This document shows positions 12,263-24,285 of a DNA stretch of 64,000 bases, one piece after another (positions within the stretch are counted from its first letter, which is position 1; each line of letters opens with the position of its first letter). The notes under the pieces are model-generated. The model was not told the origin of the DNA, searched no databases, and was given only the letters and a program-made list of their open reading frames with translations. The translations under genes and the position numbers were made by a program. This stretch comes from Trichobilharzia regenti. Taxonomy: Eukaryota > Platyhelminthes > Trematoda > Strigeidida > Schistosomatidae. The stretch is from contig OX235265.1 of NCBI GenBank assembly GCA_944472135.2, positions 53,083,112-53,147,111 of the forward strand, in the 5' to 3' direction.

Positions 12263-12770
12263 CCAGGAAGAATTAGCAACAAGAAACTCTGGCAACAAAC
12301 CAACCAAGAGCCGATCACACAACAAATATGTAGGAGAAAATGGAGATGGATCGGGCATATATTGAGGAAAGCGGTCATTACGGTATATTACATACTCTAG
12401 TTTCCTCTAGGGAAGGAAAATGTTTAATTAAATATCTTTAAGATAAAGTGAGTTACTGAAACCACGAGAAATCCCCATTAAACGAAATTATTAGTCTTCT
12501 GAGATCGACCTACGTTCATTGCTCTGTCACTGTTTCTACTTGGCTATCTTGTCGTGAAATTCCTATCAATGTACATTGTCGACTTCTATCAGCTATTGTT
12601 TGGTTGTTTATTTGAATTTGTCCTATCTCTATTAACTAGTTTTGAAACATTGCACCACTTACTCCTCTGATCGGAATTATATCCAGATGCAAATTCGAGT
12701 TTTTAAGATAATATAAATGTTATTATACATGAAGTCAGACTGACGTAACGATTTTTAATGATCTTGAAAT

Positions 12771-13190
12771 GTGCAGGAAAATTGGTTTCCTCGTGCTAGC
12801 GGTGGTCAAACCAAAACATGGCACCAGTCAATGAAATCTACTACAGTTAGTCTAAGCCACTTGGGAAGGTGTAGACTTCCTGACTGGGGTCCTCGGGACG
12901 GTAAAAACCAATGGTTGGAAACAATTGATGACATGGTTCAAAATCGTTCCCAATGGCTAGTGCAGATGCATCCACTCCTTGTGATTTATGATTTCCAATG
13001 AAACTGTTTTGTTCTTCGTTACTACTATTCCTTTGTCTCACACCTCTGTTTACTGTCTCTAATATGCATTTCTTCTACTTCCTTCTCTTACTTTGTGTGC
13101 TACATGGAGTGTGGCGACTTGAACTTCGGCACATCAGTGCAAAGTTCTATGTTGAAAACAGACAGACAGGTTTCCTCGTAGTTATATTAT
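12771..13190 (+). mobile_element. 3' end of a second non-LTR element
   Basis: The sequence matches the reverse complement of about 54095-54450, which adjoins an RT fragment. It holds a 76-codon frame (KTWHQSMKSTTVSLSHLG and on) and an untranslated tail ending near ACAGACAGACAGG. There is no RT domain here, so it is a 5'-truncated copy in plus orientation. Confidence 0.65.
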
Positions 13191-13684
13191 TTCAGCAAAA
13201 AGTTTTTGATGTTGATTTAAACCTTATCGTGTTTATGGACATATAAGTAAGTAATGCGACTAATGAGCAGTTAGTTCAGTGACGGTTTATAAAACTTTCT
13301 TCTTCATTACTGATATGTGCTTGTGCCCTTAATAAAACCGAACCTCAATAAGTAATAAAGCTACTACAATATTCAAATATTTGAGTAATAAACTTCACTC
13401 AAATTGTCTCTGTATTATTATTATTATTTCTGTGGTATGCATTCTAGTGGGTCTACATATGAATTATCAAAACTATGGATTTCTGGTTTTTTTTTCAATA
13501 TTGTTACACATTATGTTATGTGTGATTTTTAAAATGTGATGATTCGAAGAATATTTCAGTGTGATTAGTAGGGCATGTGTTTGGATCAAAAGTGACTAAA
13601 TGGTCTGAATATTTGTATGATATTTCCCACATTCCTTAAAACTGAAGATAATAAAAATACTGTATTGATCAGAAGCCGACATAA

Positions 13685-13765
13685 GCTAGAGGACCATTGG
13701 AAAATCTAGGAGTGCTGGACAGTTGCTTTGTCCTAGTTCAGGAGTATTCATCAGCATCATCATAC
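13685..13765 (-). repeat. Fragment of hammerhead/tRNA-like element
   Basis: The minus strand aligns with the hammerhead downstream part of the 31144-32159 element (GACCATTGGAAAA... on plus, with an equivalent of GTCCAGCACTCC). The ribozyme core is largely lost. Confidence 0.5.
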
Positions 13766-13774
13766 CAATTAATA

Positions 13775-13960
13775 TGATTATGAACAATAAATTTTGTTCG
13801 AAACGTCATCCAGTAAGTAATACTGTTTCACTGTGTGATACATCTAATAAACAAACTAATATGGAATTTAGATAAAGCAATAAGAAGAGGTAAAATTATC
13901 GAATTACTTACTACCACAGTGCCCAAGTTTTACACATATACTCATCACAATTTGTATTCA
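13775..13960 (+). repeat. PLE terminal repeat joined to PLE 5' end
   Basis: Starts with AATATGATTATGAACAATAA and GTTCGAAACGTCATCCAGTA, the PLE terminal hairpin motif, and continues to AATATGGAATTTAGATAAAG, which resembles the PLE 5' coding start. It ends with TACCACAGTGCCCAAGTTTT, another PLE terminal block. This is a compact junction of PLE end sequences with no complete ORF. Confidence 0.6.
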
Positions 13961-14139
13961 AGAGATCAAGATTCAGAAACGATCCTGCGGACCAACCAAG
14001 GACTGATCTGGAACCCAACTGCTCATCAAGTAAACTCTCTTTCTCTCGATTGGTGATATAATACCAAGCTGTAGAACAGGTTTGTAGCACAATTCGTACA
14101 GGATTTAGAAGTATTTTTTTTCGTAGGTAAAGATTAGTC

Positions 14140-14250
14140 TTCAGAGGTTAATTGGTGGATGGTGACTAGAGCAGTGGAATCCAGGATAGGCGTTTCGTCC
14201 TATTTGGGACTCGTTAGCTTGATGTACCTGCATTCCGCAGTGATTGATGA
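14140..14250 (-). repeat. Sm-alpha-like hammerhead remnant
   Basis: On the minus strand: a stem II block GTCCCAAATAGGAC, then GAAACGCC, then CTGGATTCCACTGC, which are the signature parts of the schistosome satellite hammerhead. The core box reads CTAACGA instead of CTGANGA, losing the essential G5, so it should be inactive. The downstream CTAGTCACCATCCACC matches the ends of the 38754-39062 element. Confidence 0.75.
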
Positions 14251-14784
14251 TTAGTCTTCAGTTCACAAGTCATAATTGCTTGGATATTTTTGAAGATTTC
14301 AGAATAAATTGTCTTAAGTTGGGCTATAACTAAAATAAAATCGGAGGGCATATTTTATGTTCTGTGTAACGATTTGATGCATTTTAGTAATGCGAATCTA
14401 CAACTTCACAAGAGATTGAGACTATTGAGTTCAAATCCAATGATCTGCAACCTCGAAATCATGCAATTTTTTTAATGTTGAGCAAATTTTAAATCTCGGA
14501 TTGTTTCTTTGTTAACAAGTGGACTACATAAAAAAGTATTTGGCTTTGAAACAAGTGGTGCCAAGCTAGACTTTTGTCAACTTTGTGAGTGCATGTTATT
14601 TCAGCCTATCAAATTAGGTGCTTTTTGATCTTAACTACTTTCTCATCGATATCAGTCCGTAGTCAATATCACCATGACATAATTCACGATCAAATAAACC
14701 TTAGAATTCGCTTCATCTGTGCATTCAATTAATTTTTATGACCTTAATTTTATGATTTTACTCAACCGTATAGTCTCTTAATTC

Positions 14785-14805
14785 ATATATATATATATAT
14801 ATATA
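14785..14805. repeat. (AT)n microsatellite
   Basis: Short AT run of about 21 bp. Confidence 0.9.
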
Positions 14806-15224
14806 ATGATTTAGACAAGTAATAAATTCCCATGCATGCACACTGAATAATCTAATAACTCTCAAATTTCTTTAGTGTACCATACAACCATTGGATATTT
14901 AACTTAGTCCCTTAAATTTATTCAACTTAATACAAGAAGATAATTCCATGTTTGCAGGATATTCTTTTTTCTAGAAAAACAACTATGTGATAAATTATAT
15001 CTGATTACCGTTATACATGCATTGTTTTTAAAACACTTTTTCTTTTCAGTGTTTCTATTAATGGACTATATCGATTAAACTCATTTACGGCATAAATGAT
15101 AATTGACATATTAACAGAAATCTCAAAACTGAGCTTGTCACATTTCATTGTGCTGAAAAATATAAATTTACTATAGGATTAATGAATTTGGGTAAGAGGT
15201 ACAACTATAGAAGTGAGCAACAAC

Positions 15225-16650
15225 TAATATAAGTATAAAACTTGGGCACTGTGGTAGAGTATAACTCCATTATGGATTTTATTTTGATAGGTCATAATGC
15301 ATAAGCCAGGTTATCTCATACGACCAATAGTAGATTTCAGAAATGCCCCTACTTATGAATTATCAAAACACTTAGCTCTAATATTATACCCCATTAGAAA
15401 CCGTTCAAACTCTAGACTAACTAATTCGTGTGAGATGAAAAATAAACTGAATGACATTCAACTAGAGAATGATGAAACAATGGTTAGTTTTGATGTAACT
15501 AGTCTTTATGCTAGTTAGAAGGCCTTAGAAGCAGTTAAAAAAAGAACTAACTGCGGATCCTGAACTCAACCAAAGGACAAAGTTGCCCATTGAAGAAATT
15601 ATTTTAGGAAATCAGTTATGCCTCACATCTACTCTCTTTAGATTCCAAGGCAAAATATACAGACAAACAGAAGGTGTAGCAATGCGATCACCAATATCCC
15701 CTATCGTAGCAGACATATTTATGGACAGCTGGGAAAATATTGCTCTTAAAACATTTAACCCTACTCCGAAAATATGGTGGAGATATGTGGATGACACTTT
15801 CACAGTGTTAAAAACAGAACACATCTCTAGCTTCTTGACACGTATAAACTCACTAGTAGAGGGAACAAAATTCACATTTGAATCGGAAAATGAACAAGGA
15901 GAATTAGCTATGTTAGATCCGGTTAACCCAATTAAACAAAATAATATAATTTACAAAATACCTTGCAATGACTGTGAGTTAAGTCAACTGCATAGGTCAA
16001 ACTAGTAGATCGGGGGTAATCAGGTTGTCGGAACATAAGAATTTAGCTAAGGTAAGAATGATAGACCCCGGGAAGATGAGTAGTTTAGAAAAAAGCTCAG
16101 TAATTGCACTGTATGCATTAACACAAAACCACACAATAGGCTGGGAGAGGGTTAAGATTCTCAGAAGTAATCTATATAGGTGGAGGGAGAGATTGATTAC
16201 TGAATCCTGGTTCATCGAGTCTAAACCCAACACATGCAACAGAAATGACTCAGTGCAAATACCAGGAATATGGAAGATATTATTACCGCCGGTCAAATCA
16301 GAGGAGGATAATAAATAATCTCAAAATTCTATTTCAATTCAAGCATATCACAACATTCTAACAAGTTACTTATTATGACTATAAAAACCCTCGTCTTATT
16401 TTCCATTTGATTGTAATTGATCACTAATACTCATATTATTATTTCTGAATGTCCATTATCTCATACTGATTTTTATTTAAATACCTAGTCAATTCCAAAC
16501 ATGTATATAAATGAAGAAAAACAGTTGTGTGAGTAACTTGATATGATTATGAGCAATAGTTTGTGCTCGAAATGTCATCAGTTAATATTACTGCATAACA
16601 CTGTGTGACTTATCAGAATAAAATCTTATCCATAATGAGCAACAACTAAC
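15225..16650 (+). pseudogene. PLE copy with internal deletion
   Basis: Bounded on the left by inverted terminal sequence (GGGCACTGTGGTAGAGTATA, 15244-15263) and on the right by the terminal hairpin and tail (16551-16640). Coding pieces: RT with RPIVDFRNAPTYELSKHLA and MVSFDVTSLYAS (15297-15518), then QTEGVAMRSPISPIVADIFM and WWRYVDDTFTVL (15583-15900), so the YVDD catalytic box is intact. The frame then jumps from ...ELAMLD straight into the endonuclease region (NNIIYKIPCNDC, near 15950). The YIGQTSR part is frameshifted at about 15990-16005, and the C-terminus follows (16025-16318) with RLSEHKNLAKV. The connector between RT and GIY-YIG appears deleted. Confidence 0.8.
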
Positions 16651-17587
16651 TTGTAAGGTTTGTAAATTTTTGCTGGATGAGACGAGCTTCGAGTTGATAT
16701 ATCACTCCTTGAAAGTCAACTACACAGGACAATAAAGTGTTGTCTTGGAAAAGTTCATTCTGAAATGTCATAAAATGTGTAATTGTTTATAATAAATATG
16801 AAATTGACTTTGAAACAGTCTAAAATAATCATTACATTAATAAGTCAACTTACTAAATTCAAAATCATCTTTAAACGTTATTTTCAAAATTAAATAAATT
16901 TTTATTAGTTCGACTGACCTTTATGGAATAATTTCATATGTTTGTATATTATAAAGCTGCCAGAAATGTATTCCTCTAATGAATAGTACTTATTAGATTG
17001 ATCGTCTTGTTATTACTGTATATTTCGTATCTATAATCTACATTTAGGAGTTATCGATGAAGATACGTAGAAAAACAGTGAGAGTTTTGCGACTAAATCA
17101 TTCATTTTAGGAAATAAAACAGCATTCGAAATACACTTGAGCTACAAAATTTTCAACATTTTCTAGTTAATCACATTTGTCCTGTCAAATGATATCTTCA
17201 AAATATCAAGTATGATCAAATTTTTAGGAGTTAAAATGCTCCGGATTCCTCATTGTGGTAAACATTTGTATTCCTAGTGAATTTGAACTGTATTTACATC
17301 GGTGTTGTTTTTATTGGATGGGTCTACTAGACTCACTTCCAACTTTCCCAGTATTTCAGGCTTACTACTAGTTAGCGAACTAGACGAGGTTTAGAAATGT
17401 ATCGGCTGAAAGTCATACTCGCGTCTCCCGCATGTTTATCGAACGCACCACCACTAAACCGCCGACGCACTTACAAAAGTATTATTTATTACTGCACAAT
17501 ATCCTATGAGATTTAAATGATTTAATCCAGTCCTCAATCGCAGACAAAAAGCCCTAAATAAAATTTATAATTAAATATGGCAACTAG

Positions 17588-17989
17588 TCAAACTATTCTG
17601 TCCTGTTCATTGACATTTCCTGAAAGCAATAATGACGCATGGAGCAATATATCAAAATTGAAATGCTTCAATGAGATTTTCCTTAAGAAAGTATATTGTC
17701 TTTTGATAATTTTATCTTTAAATGAGTTTACATCAGTTTCGAAATTGCCCACAGGCTCGTCAATGTTATTAAATATGTCTGAATTTGGTGGTGTATTTTT
17801 TAAGCCATCATATATTATTACAGCAAAAAGCAGTGCAAAACTAATAGGTCTATCAAATAAGTACACTATTAGGATTATGTACCAGTCAGAAGTAATTCTC
17901 AGTGAAAAGTGGAAGTTAGTAAGACTCAGCCTAAAATAAGTCCCTAATCTAAGTTTTATAATTCGGGTTACCCGCACTTCACGTTTCAC
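17588..17989 (-). CDS. Unexplained 133-codon ORF
   Basis: A minus-strand open frame of 134 codons in AT-rich sequence where stops are frequent. The first half is hydrophobic (IILIVYLFD, then ISFALLFAVIIYDGL), suggesting one or two membrane segments. The second half is polar and charged. It resembles none of the retroelement domains in this window, and I recognise no family. No obvious splice donor follows its end; it stops at TGA. A 120-codon ORF overlaps it on the other strand (17577-17939). It may be a chance ORF, a decayed exon or part of an unrecognised element. Confidence 0.25.
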   Translation of the reverse strand: MKREVRVTRIIKLRLGTYFRLSLTNFHFSLRITSDWYIILIVYLFDRPISFALLFAVIIYDGLKNTPPNSDIFNNIDEPVGNFETDVNSFKDKIIKRQYTFLRKISLKHFNFDILLHASLLLSGNVNEQDRIV

Positions 17990-19639
17990 AACTAGCCGTT
18001 AGTCTAAGGTCACCACACTTGGGACTAAACACCAATATTAGTTGCTACCTATCGACCAATTCATACACCTTTATAAAGTTCATCATTGTGCTATTATTCA
18101 AGTGATTATAAGTGGTCATGAAAATGATCTCGACAGTTAGGTGAAATTATGGATGTTGTAGTCGTCCCTAAGTGTTATCGAAATTTGTGGATGGAATCAT
18201 TGTATATCTGTTGTTATTAATTATCATTATAGACTGAAACAAGTTATGGTGAAGATTCCTATTTCGACATTTGGAAGACAAATCATTGAGTCATGAATAT
18301 TCCTTTTCGATAGTTTCCTCATCAAGCTCTACAATTATCTGCATGTAATATTCAAAAAGTAATTCTGTTGACAACACTATGGTCTCTTAAGCAATATGTA
18401 GTTGTTAAGATTACCGGATTACAGTTCGAAATCGTGTGTAAGTGATATTTTGTATAAATATACCATACGAAGCTGAATATCAGATAAACTTCAGAAATTT
18501 AATGCAATCATTAAAGATCAGGTAAAACAACAATAATTTGTGAAAGGCTTAGATGGAAGTGGGATTCGTCAACATTTTCCAATCAAGTAATAATGGCCAA
18601 GGTGAGGAAAACTTTAGGACTAACTTTCTTTGAAAGCCTTTGGCCTCTTCAAGTGGACTCCAATGGCATCAGTTATATGTAGGTAGAATTAAGATTAGGC
18701 GGAAATAGTAGATAACTCAAAACGCCTTGTCGACATCAACTTTTGATGAGCTAAAACAAAGCTACGAATTGACCTTGATTGTCCCTTGTTTAACTAGGCT
18801 GGATGATGTTCAACAATCCGATGATGAATAATGCATAAAGTTCAGAAAGTATCCAATAATGCTCTTAACTAACATGTACATTATGGTGTGTTATAATTTC
18901 ATCCAGTGGTAAATTTTATTCACTATTCAGTAATAATAATAATTATTATTATTATAGGTTTTTCTTCTCAACAGTCAGTTTGTATATACTGTAGAATTTT
19001 CAGTGTGTTTTACTGCAAAGTATTTACTCCATGTATCAAGTCTTCAAGTAAAATGATAGTTGATGTAGTATTCTTCTATCCGAGTCATGTTCAAAGTCCC
19101 CTACTATAAATTCACTTCACTTCTTTCGGAAAATGCATAACAGTCAACTGCATGCCATTTGAAATTGCACTTGAGTACATATTGTGTTTCAGCGAAACGT
19201 AATGAGATGACTGAAAACTGATACAAACAGAGGATATTTGGTAAACTAGGTAACCAAGTGACTTAGATAGAGTCTGTTACTTCACATGTTTTTGCCGTAT
19301 TGTTCTCAGAACAGAGACCGACTTACTTCCGAAAATCCCAAATATGAGCGGAGTTTTTTTTCTGTTTTAATGAATGACGCTTATTATGTGTATTCTCATA
19401 ATGCTATTCGGTTGTGCCATCACCAAAAAATATAATTTATCGAACTTATGATGTGCCACATAATGAACGCTGTTCTCTACAGTGAATTCCGTGAAATTTA
19501 CGATGTTACCCTATTCAGTTTTATGGTTGACTCTGTATCATATCATGTTTATTGAATTATTTTCAGCTAAATCTAGCTGCTGGCATTGTTTTTAACGGTG
19601 TTCTCGTTTTAATATTACCATTTTGTCACATGAGTACGA

Positions 19640-19663
19640 AATATATATATATATATATATATA
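19640..19663. repeat. (AT)n microsatellite at RTE 3' end
   Basis: A short AT run directly beyond the 3' end of the minus-strand RTE copy. Confidence 0.85.
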
Positions 19664-19664
19664 A

Positions 19665-22584
19665 TTTTTCCCTTTCATTCCGAGTGGAATATAGTGCTTC
19701 AACAACATATTCTGCCATCCTTTTCATCTGCGTCTACGATTGTCCAAAATCTCTCACCTCCTTCTCACACGATCTCCTCCATGTCACCCCCACACCGACG
19801 ACCCACTCGTCGCTTCCCATTGGTATTCCACTCGAGCGATGACCTGCATTGTGCGCGATGTCATTCGATGTTTTCCTCAATATATGCCCGATCCATCTCC
19901 ATTTTCTCCTACATATTTGTTGTGTGATCGGCTCTTGGTTGGTTTGTTGCCAGAGTTTCTTGTTGCTAATTCTTCCTGGTCAACTGGCCATTTGATCTTC
20001 AGTATGGAGCGAAGACGGCTGTTGATGAAAGTCTGAATACGTATCTTGCCTTCCCGATTCTGGCTGGTTGGCTTTGATATTTTGATCCGTTTCGTTTGTG
20101 GTTGAAACGATGCCACCTAGACAAGTGAAGGAATTAACCTCTGTCAAATCACTCTTGTTGATGGTGATTGGTGCTGGTTGTTGTTGCGGTTCATTGGTTA
20201 TCTTCACCATCTCCGTCTTTTCTATGTTCACCTCGAGTCCTGTCTTTGCTGCCTTCTTCTTCCGCCAGTTTCTTGGTTTGGGCCTGCAGGTCTTCAAGTT
20301 TGTGTGACATTAAACATAAATTATGTGTGAAATCCAGATCTTCTAGAGTCTTCTTATAGGTGGTCCAGCAAATCCCTGTCTTCTCGGTCCCTGTGCACAG
20401 TATGACGCATAATCCAGTCCACCACAATTAAGAATATCATCGGTGACAATAGGCAGCCAGCTTGTCTTACTCCTGTATTCACTTAGAACGCCTTTTCGAA
20501 GTAGATGAAGTTGAGGTAGAGGTTTGACTGCCATCTTATGATCTGTTCGATGACGATGCGTAGAGTTGCAATTTGGTCAGCACATGATTTGCCTTTTCTG
20601 AATGCAGCTTGTTCCGGTTGGCGGAAGTATGTATCCAGTGGATCCTTTATTCTCTCCAGGGTGATGCGACTTAGTATTTTACTTGGTGTGGACAAGAGTA
20701 TGATTCCACGCCAGTTTTTTGCAGATGCCTAAGTCGCCCTCCTTTGGTAGCTTGACAAGGTGGTCAGCCTTTCTTTCAATCGGCAGGTACCCTTCCTTCC
20801 TTGCAGTAATGACGTGGGCACATCTGTGGAATTCTCTGGGTCCGTTTTCAGTGCTTCGTGGGGAATTCCGTCTGGTCCTGGTGCCTTCCCAGCTGGCTTT
20901 CAGTAGCTTGATCGCATTAAGGATTTCTGCTTTTGTTGGGGGATTGGTGTCCACTGGCAGGCAGTTCGGTGCGAGCTCTTGGTGTTATTTCTGGTCGAGC
21001 TGCAGGTGATGGTCGATTCAAGAGTCCTTTAAAGTAATCAGACAATTGTTTTATTTGTTCCTCCTTCTTGGTGATTAGGTTCCCTTGAACATCTTTTATT
21101 GGTTTCATCATCTGAGCTGATCTCTTCTCGGATAGAGACCTGGTTATCTGTTATAATATTCTGAGGTGTAGAATTCTCTTCTGCCTTTCGTATCCCTCAT
21201 CTTGGCTTCCTGATTCAGAGCAGTGTACACGGAGCTTGGCTTCTCCTTCTGTTGTCCATCTTTGCACTGAGTCATCACAATTCTCTTTCACTATCCTCTC
21301 ACCTCCTCTCTTCGATAAGATTCCAGGTGTTTGTAAACAGCAGTTTCTTGTCTTACCTCTTCTTTCTTCCCAAAATGGTTGTAAACGTTTCCTTGAGAAT
21401 CACCTTCAGAGTTTTCCACTGTTATTCCACGTAGGTTTCCTCAGTGATGCCAAGTAAGATCTCCGACTTTGCTCTGATATCTGCAGTGAAGGTTTCCTTT
21501 GTAGTTTCGTCCTTCAGCTTCTGGGTCTTGGACGTGAGTTGTGGCCTGTTTCCAGTTGTTCTAAAGGATTCCAGCTTGACTTTGAACATACCTTGAACTA
21601 GATGTCGATCTGAGCCCACATCTGCTCCCCTTCTTAACGTTGTGCCCGGCAGGCTGCGTTTCCACCTTCTAGAGCAGCATTGAGATGAAGTCTATCTGGT
21701 TTTCGGTGTGTCCATCAGACGAAGTCCATGTTACCTTGCGTATATTCTTGTGTTTATACACGCCGCCTCCGATCACCAAATGATTGAAGGCACAGAAGTC
21801 TGCATAGAGTTCTCCATTGTTATTCGTTTCGCCGAGTGAGAGCCTCTCGACTCATGATGAATTCGCCTCCTATATTGTCTGTCTGCTCCCAGTTTCGTTT
21901 GCATTCATATCACCCATTAGGATTTTTCTTTCTGAATTTCAGATGTTATCCATTACTGTTTGCAGATGTCTATAGAAATCCTCCTTCTTCTCTTGTTCCG
22001 AGTTTCTTGTAGGCGCGTAGCATTGCATGATAACCGTAACCTTCCTTCCTTTTGAGTTTAATCTTGCCCTCATAATCCTGTAGGAGATTGGATGCCACTC
22101 CATTAGAGCTTTGCCTGCTGTTGGTGACACTATGATAGCCTCTCACTGCCTCAGTGTGCTCGTGGTTGTCGTCTGGATGACCGGAGTAGATTATTGACTC
22201 TCTAGTTGACAATTTTGACAGTCCACATCCATTCCATCTGCTCTCGCAGATTCCGAACACTTTTATGCCATATCTTCTCATTTCTTTGCCCACTTGGGCG
22301 GCCTTCCCAGCTTCGTACATTCTGCGAACATTCCACATCCCCATTCGTATTCTTGCTTTCACCAAGAGAAGAGAAATCGGTTGACTGGCTTCCCGAAGGC
22401 TTCCACCAGCCCGCGTCTTTTCGCCTCCCCGATTCTGGCGAGCAATAAGTTTGTTTACTAAATTTTTTGCATTTTTAATATGTTTCTTGTGCGTTTACGT
22501 TTCTGTAGCCGTTTGATTGGTTCGGTAGTGTAGGGTCGCTAGCCCTATGCCCAACCCCCCGCCTTTACCCGGGCTTAGTATCGA
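19665..22584 (-). mobile_element. RTE/SR2-like element, 3'-complete copy
   Basis: The minus-strand counterpart of the element at 9660-12370. It extends about 200 bp further at its 3' end, to the terminal TTCCACTCGGAATGAAAGGG near 19670-19690, the same ending as the copy at 49030-49055. Endonuclease pieces lie at 21580-22370 and RT pieces at 19980-21111. It carries the same frameshifts and the same FTHN in place of F/YADD as the left copy. One visible amino-acid difference is Tyr for His in the LSDHFKG segment near 21030. Confidence 0.85.
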
Positions 22585-22829
22585 CAAAAAAACTAGCAAG
22601 CCAGTAAACTAGGTCAGGTATATATATAGGAAGCCTGAGATGAGATGTATAAAATTAATAGTTACGTGTAGAAAAGCAACTATGAATAGAAAACAAGCAG
22701 AAATAATATAAATGATTAAATTCCTTACTTTTTTGAAATGTCAATTTCCTTTCCTCATCTTCAATTGAATCACAGCATAAATAAATTTTGAAAATTTGCG
22801 TTTGAGCGTATAGCTCAGTGTGTAGTTTG

Positions 22830-22832
<3 letters not shown>

Positions 22833-22875
<43 letters not shown>
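22833..22875. repeat. (AT)n microsatellite
   Basis: A 43 bp run; mirror of 9366-9410. Confidence 0.95.
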
Positions 22876-22879
<4 letters not shown>

Positions 22880-24049
22880 CGTATTCAAATGGAGCATAAG
22901 TAACAAATAATGAGGTGGTATATTGTTTTGTAAAAGCTAATTTTAATTCAAAAGTATAGTGGTAAACAGTTGAACTTCGAAATAACCTGCTAATTGCCTT
23001 AAAGGTGTTTGAAGGGCTAATCATTCAATTAATATTGAAGGGGTTTATTCAGACAAGCTACGTCGAACAACATGCTTTAAATAATTCATTTTTGTCAGCC
23101 GATTTCATTTAGATTCCTAATAATATGAAGGGTTTATTCAGTTAAAATTTACTCTGTGGAAAGTTTTGGACAACTCATCCTTTTTATCGGTATACTGATT
23201 GGACTGAGTTTTACTAGATTATTTCCATTTCTGGGCACGTTACAAATTCATCGAAATAGAGATTTAGAAAACATACAGTCCGAGAAAATTTGTCAACAAA
23301 GGTTTTTCAAGTTAAAAATGGGGAAATAGACTTTCACAAAAGTGCCAAAGTTAGTGATAAAAACCTTTTAGACAAGTAACACTTCGTATATTTCGTTTTT
23401 CCTTAGCAGTACAGTTTTTGATGCATGAATGTTAACTAGAATAGGAAACTGAGGGGGAGGATATGAAGATATTACCTACACACATACATAAATATAAATG
23501 AGTTTAGGCTGGTGTACAAATAACCGGAAATAATTTCTCACGTCTAATCTCATAAACTGCCCACACAAATCGATAATCATACCTCAGAAAATAATATGGC
23601 AGTGTATCTGATAGTGTATTTGATGGAATATTCTGACATGGAAGGCTGGAAAAGATTCCGACCAACGTAAATTGCCAAATATTTTGAAAACTGAGGTGAA
23701 AACACTGAAGTACATTTTTGACAAAATATCAACACTTCCCATAAGGAGGAATCGCATAAAGAAACACGTACAAAGGCTGGAGATGTGTTGATCAAACAAA
23801 CACTTTAATGACCATCATTCAAGTGGACATTTGATAGGGTTAGTCAAGGAAAGATGAAAGATTTATTCACTGTACAAGCCACCTTAACTCTATACATTGA
23901 TACGTTCAATTTATAAATGCCCCTTTTACTTATTAGTGACGAATCTGAAAATAAAAATAGTGTTAAATTCTCTTTATACCGAAATCAATGGTCTCTGTAA
24001 ATGTCAAGCCATGAAATCAAAAGTTAACAGGTAAGGAAAACCAAGAATA
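22876..24049. other. No gene recognised
   Basis: Mirror of 8191-9365. AT-rich with chance ORFs only. Confidence 0.5.
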
Positions 24050-24285
24050 TGTTCAAAATGCACATATTTGGATAATGTTATTGGAAGACGGAGATCATCT
24101 GGAAAATATAGTGTATTTGTCCAATACATTTCGGACAGTCCGATCGCACACTTACTTGTCAAGTCAGTTAATGTGAAAAGTAAAGGCCAATTAAAATAAA
24201 CCAAGTGATAAGGGATCTAAGAGTAAGAACAATTAACACTACTTCTCGTTATATAACCAAATGAGGATTACCAAGGTAGGTTAAG
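24050..24285 (+). pseudogene. PLE N-terminal fragment (mirror copy)
   Basis: Right-arm counterpart of 7955-8190 in opposite orientation. Confidence 0.55.

Larger units (their letters stand above)
754..12370 (+). repeat. Left arm of ~12 kb inverted repeat
   Basis: The reverse complement of this segment reappears at 19872-32504. Paired positions sum to about 32230 at the outer end, 32240 in the middle and 32242 at the inner end; the drift comes from (TA)n length changes and small indels. Beyond the 1.0 kb insertion the sum is 33258. Only scattered differences were found by eye, for example around 1988, 7530, 7673 and 11167. The outer match begins at 754 (TGTACTTATT). The inner match ends at 12370 inside the 3' part of an RTE element. 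The arm is 11,617 bp long and carries PLE and RTE remnants but no host exon. Confidence 0.95.
9660..12370 (+). mobile_element. RTE/SR2-like non-LTR retrotransposon, 3' truncated
   Basis: A non-LTR element with a GC-richer 5' leader (9660-9870), an APE-type endonuclease region (9872-10660) and an RT region (11130-12262). Compared with the copies at 19665 and 47641 it lacks about 200 bp of 3' end: the shared sequence stops at 12370 after ATTGAGGAAA. That truncation point is the inner boundary of the left palindrome arm. Both coding regions have frameshifts, so the copy is non-functional. Confidence 0.85.
12371..19871. other. Spacer between palindrome arms
   Basis: 7,501 bp of sequence not shared between the arms. 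Most of its recognisable content is decayed repeats, listed separately. The stretches 12371-12770, 13191-13680, 14251-15224, 16651-17576 and 17990-19639 show no gene or named repeat that I can support. Confidence 0.7.

Noticed and set aside
15612..15875. Minus-strand ORF inside the PLE copy at 15.2-16.6 kb
   Set aside because: It is the shadow of the plus-strand RT frame with the YVDD motif. The many other antisense ORFs over PLE and RTE copies were dropped for the same reason.
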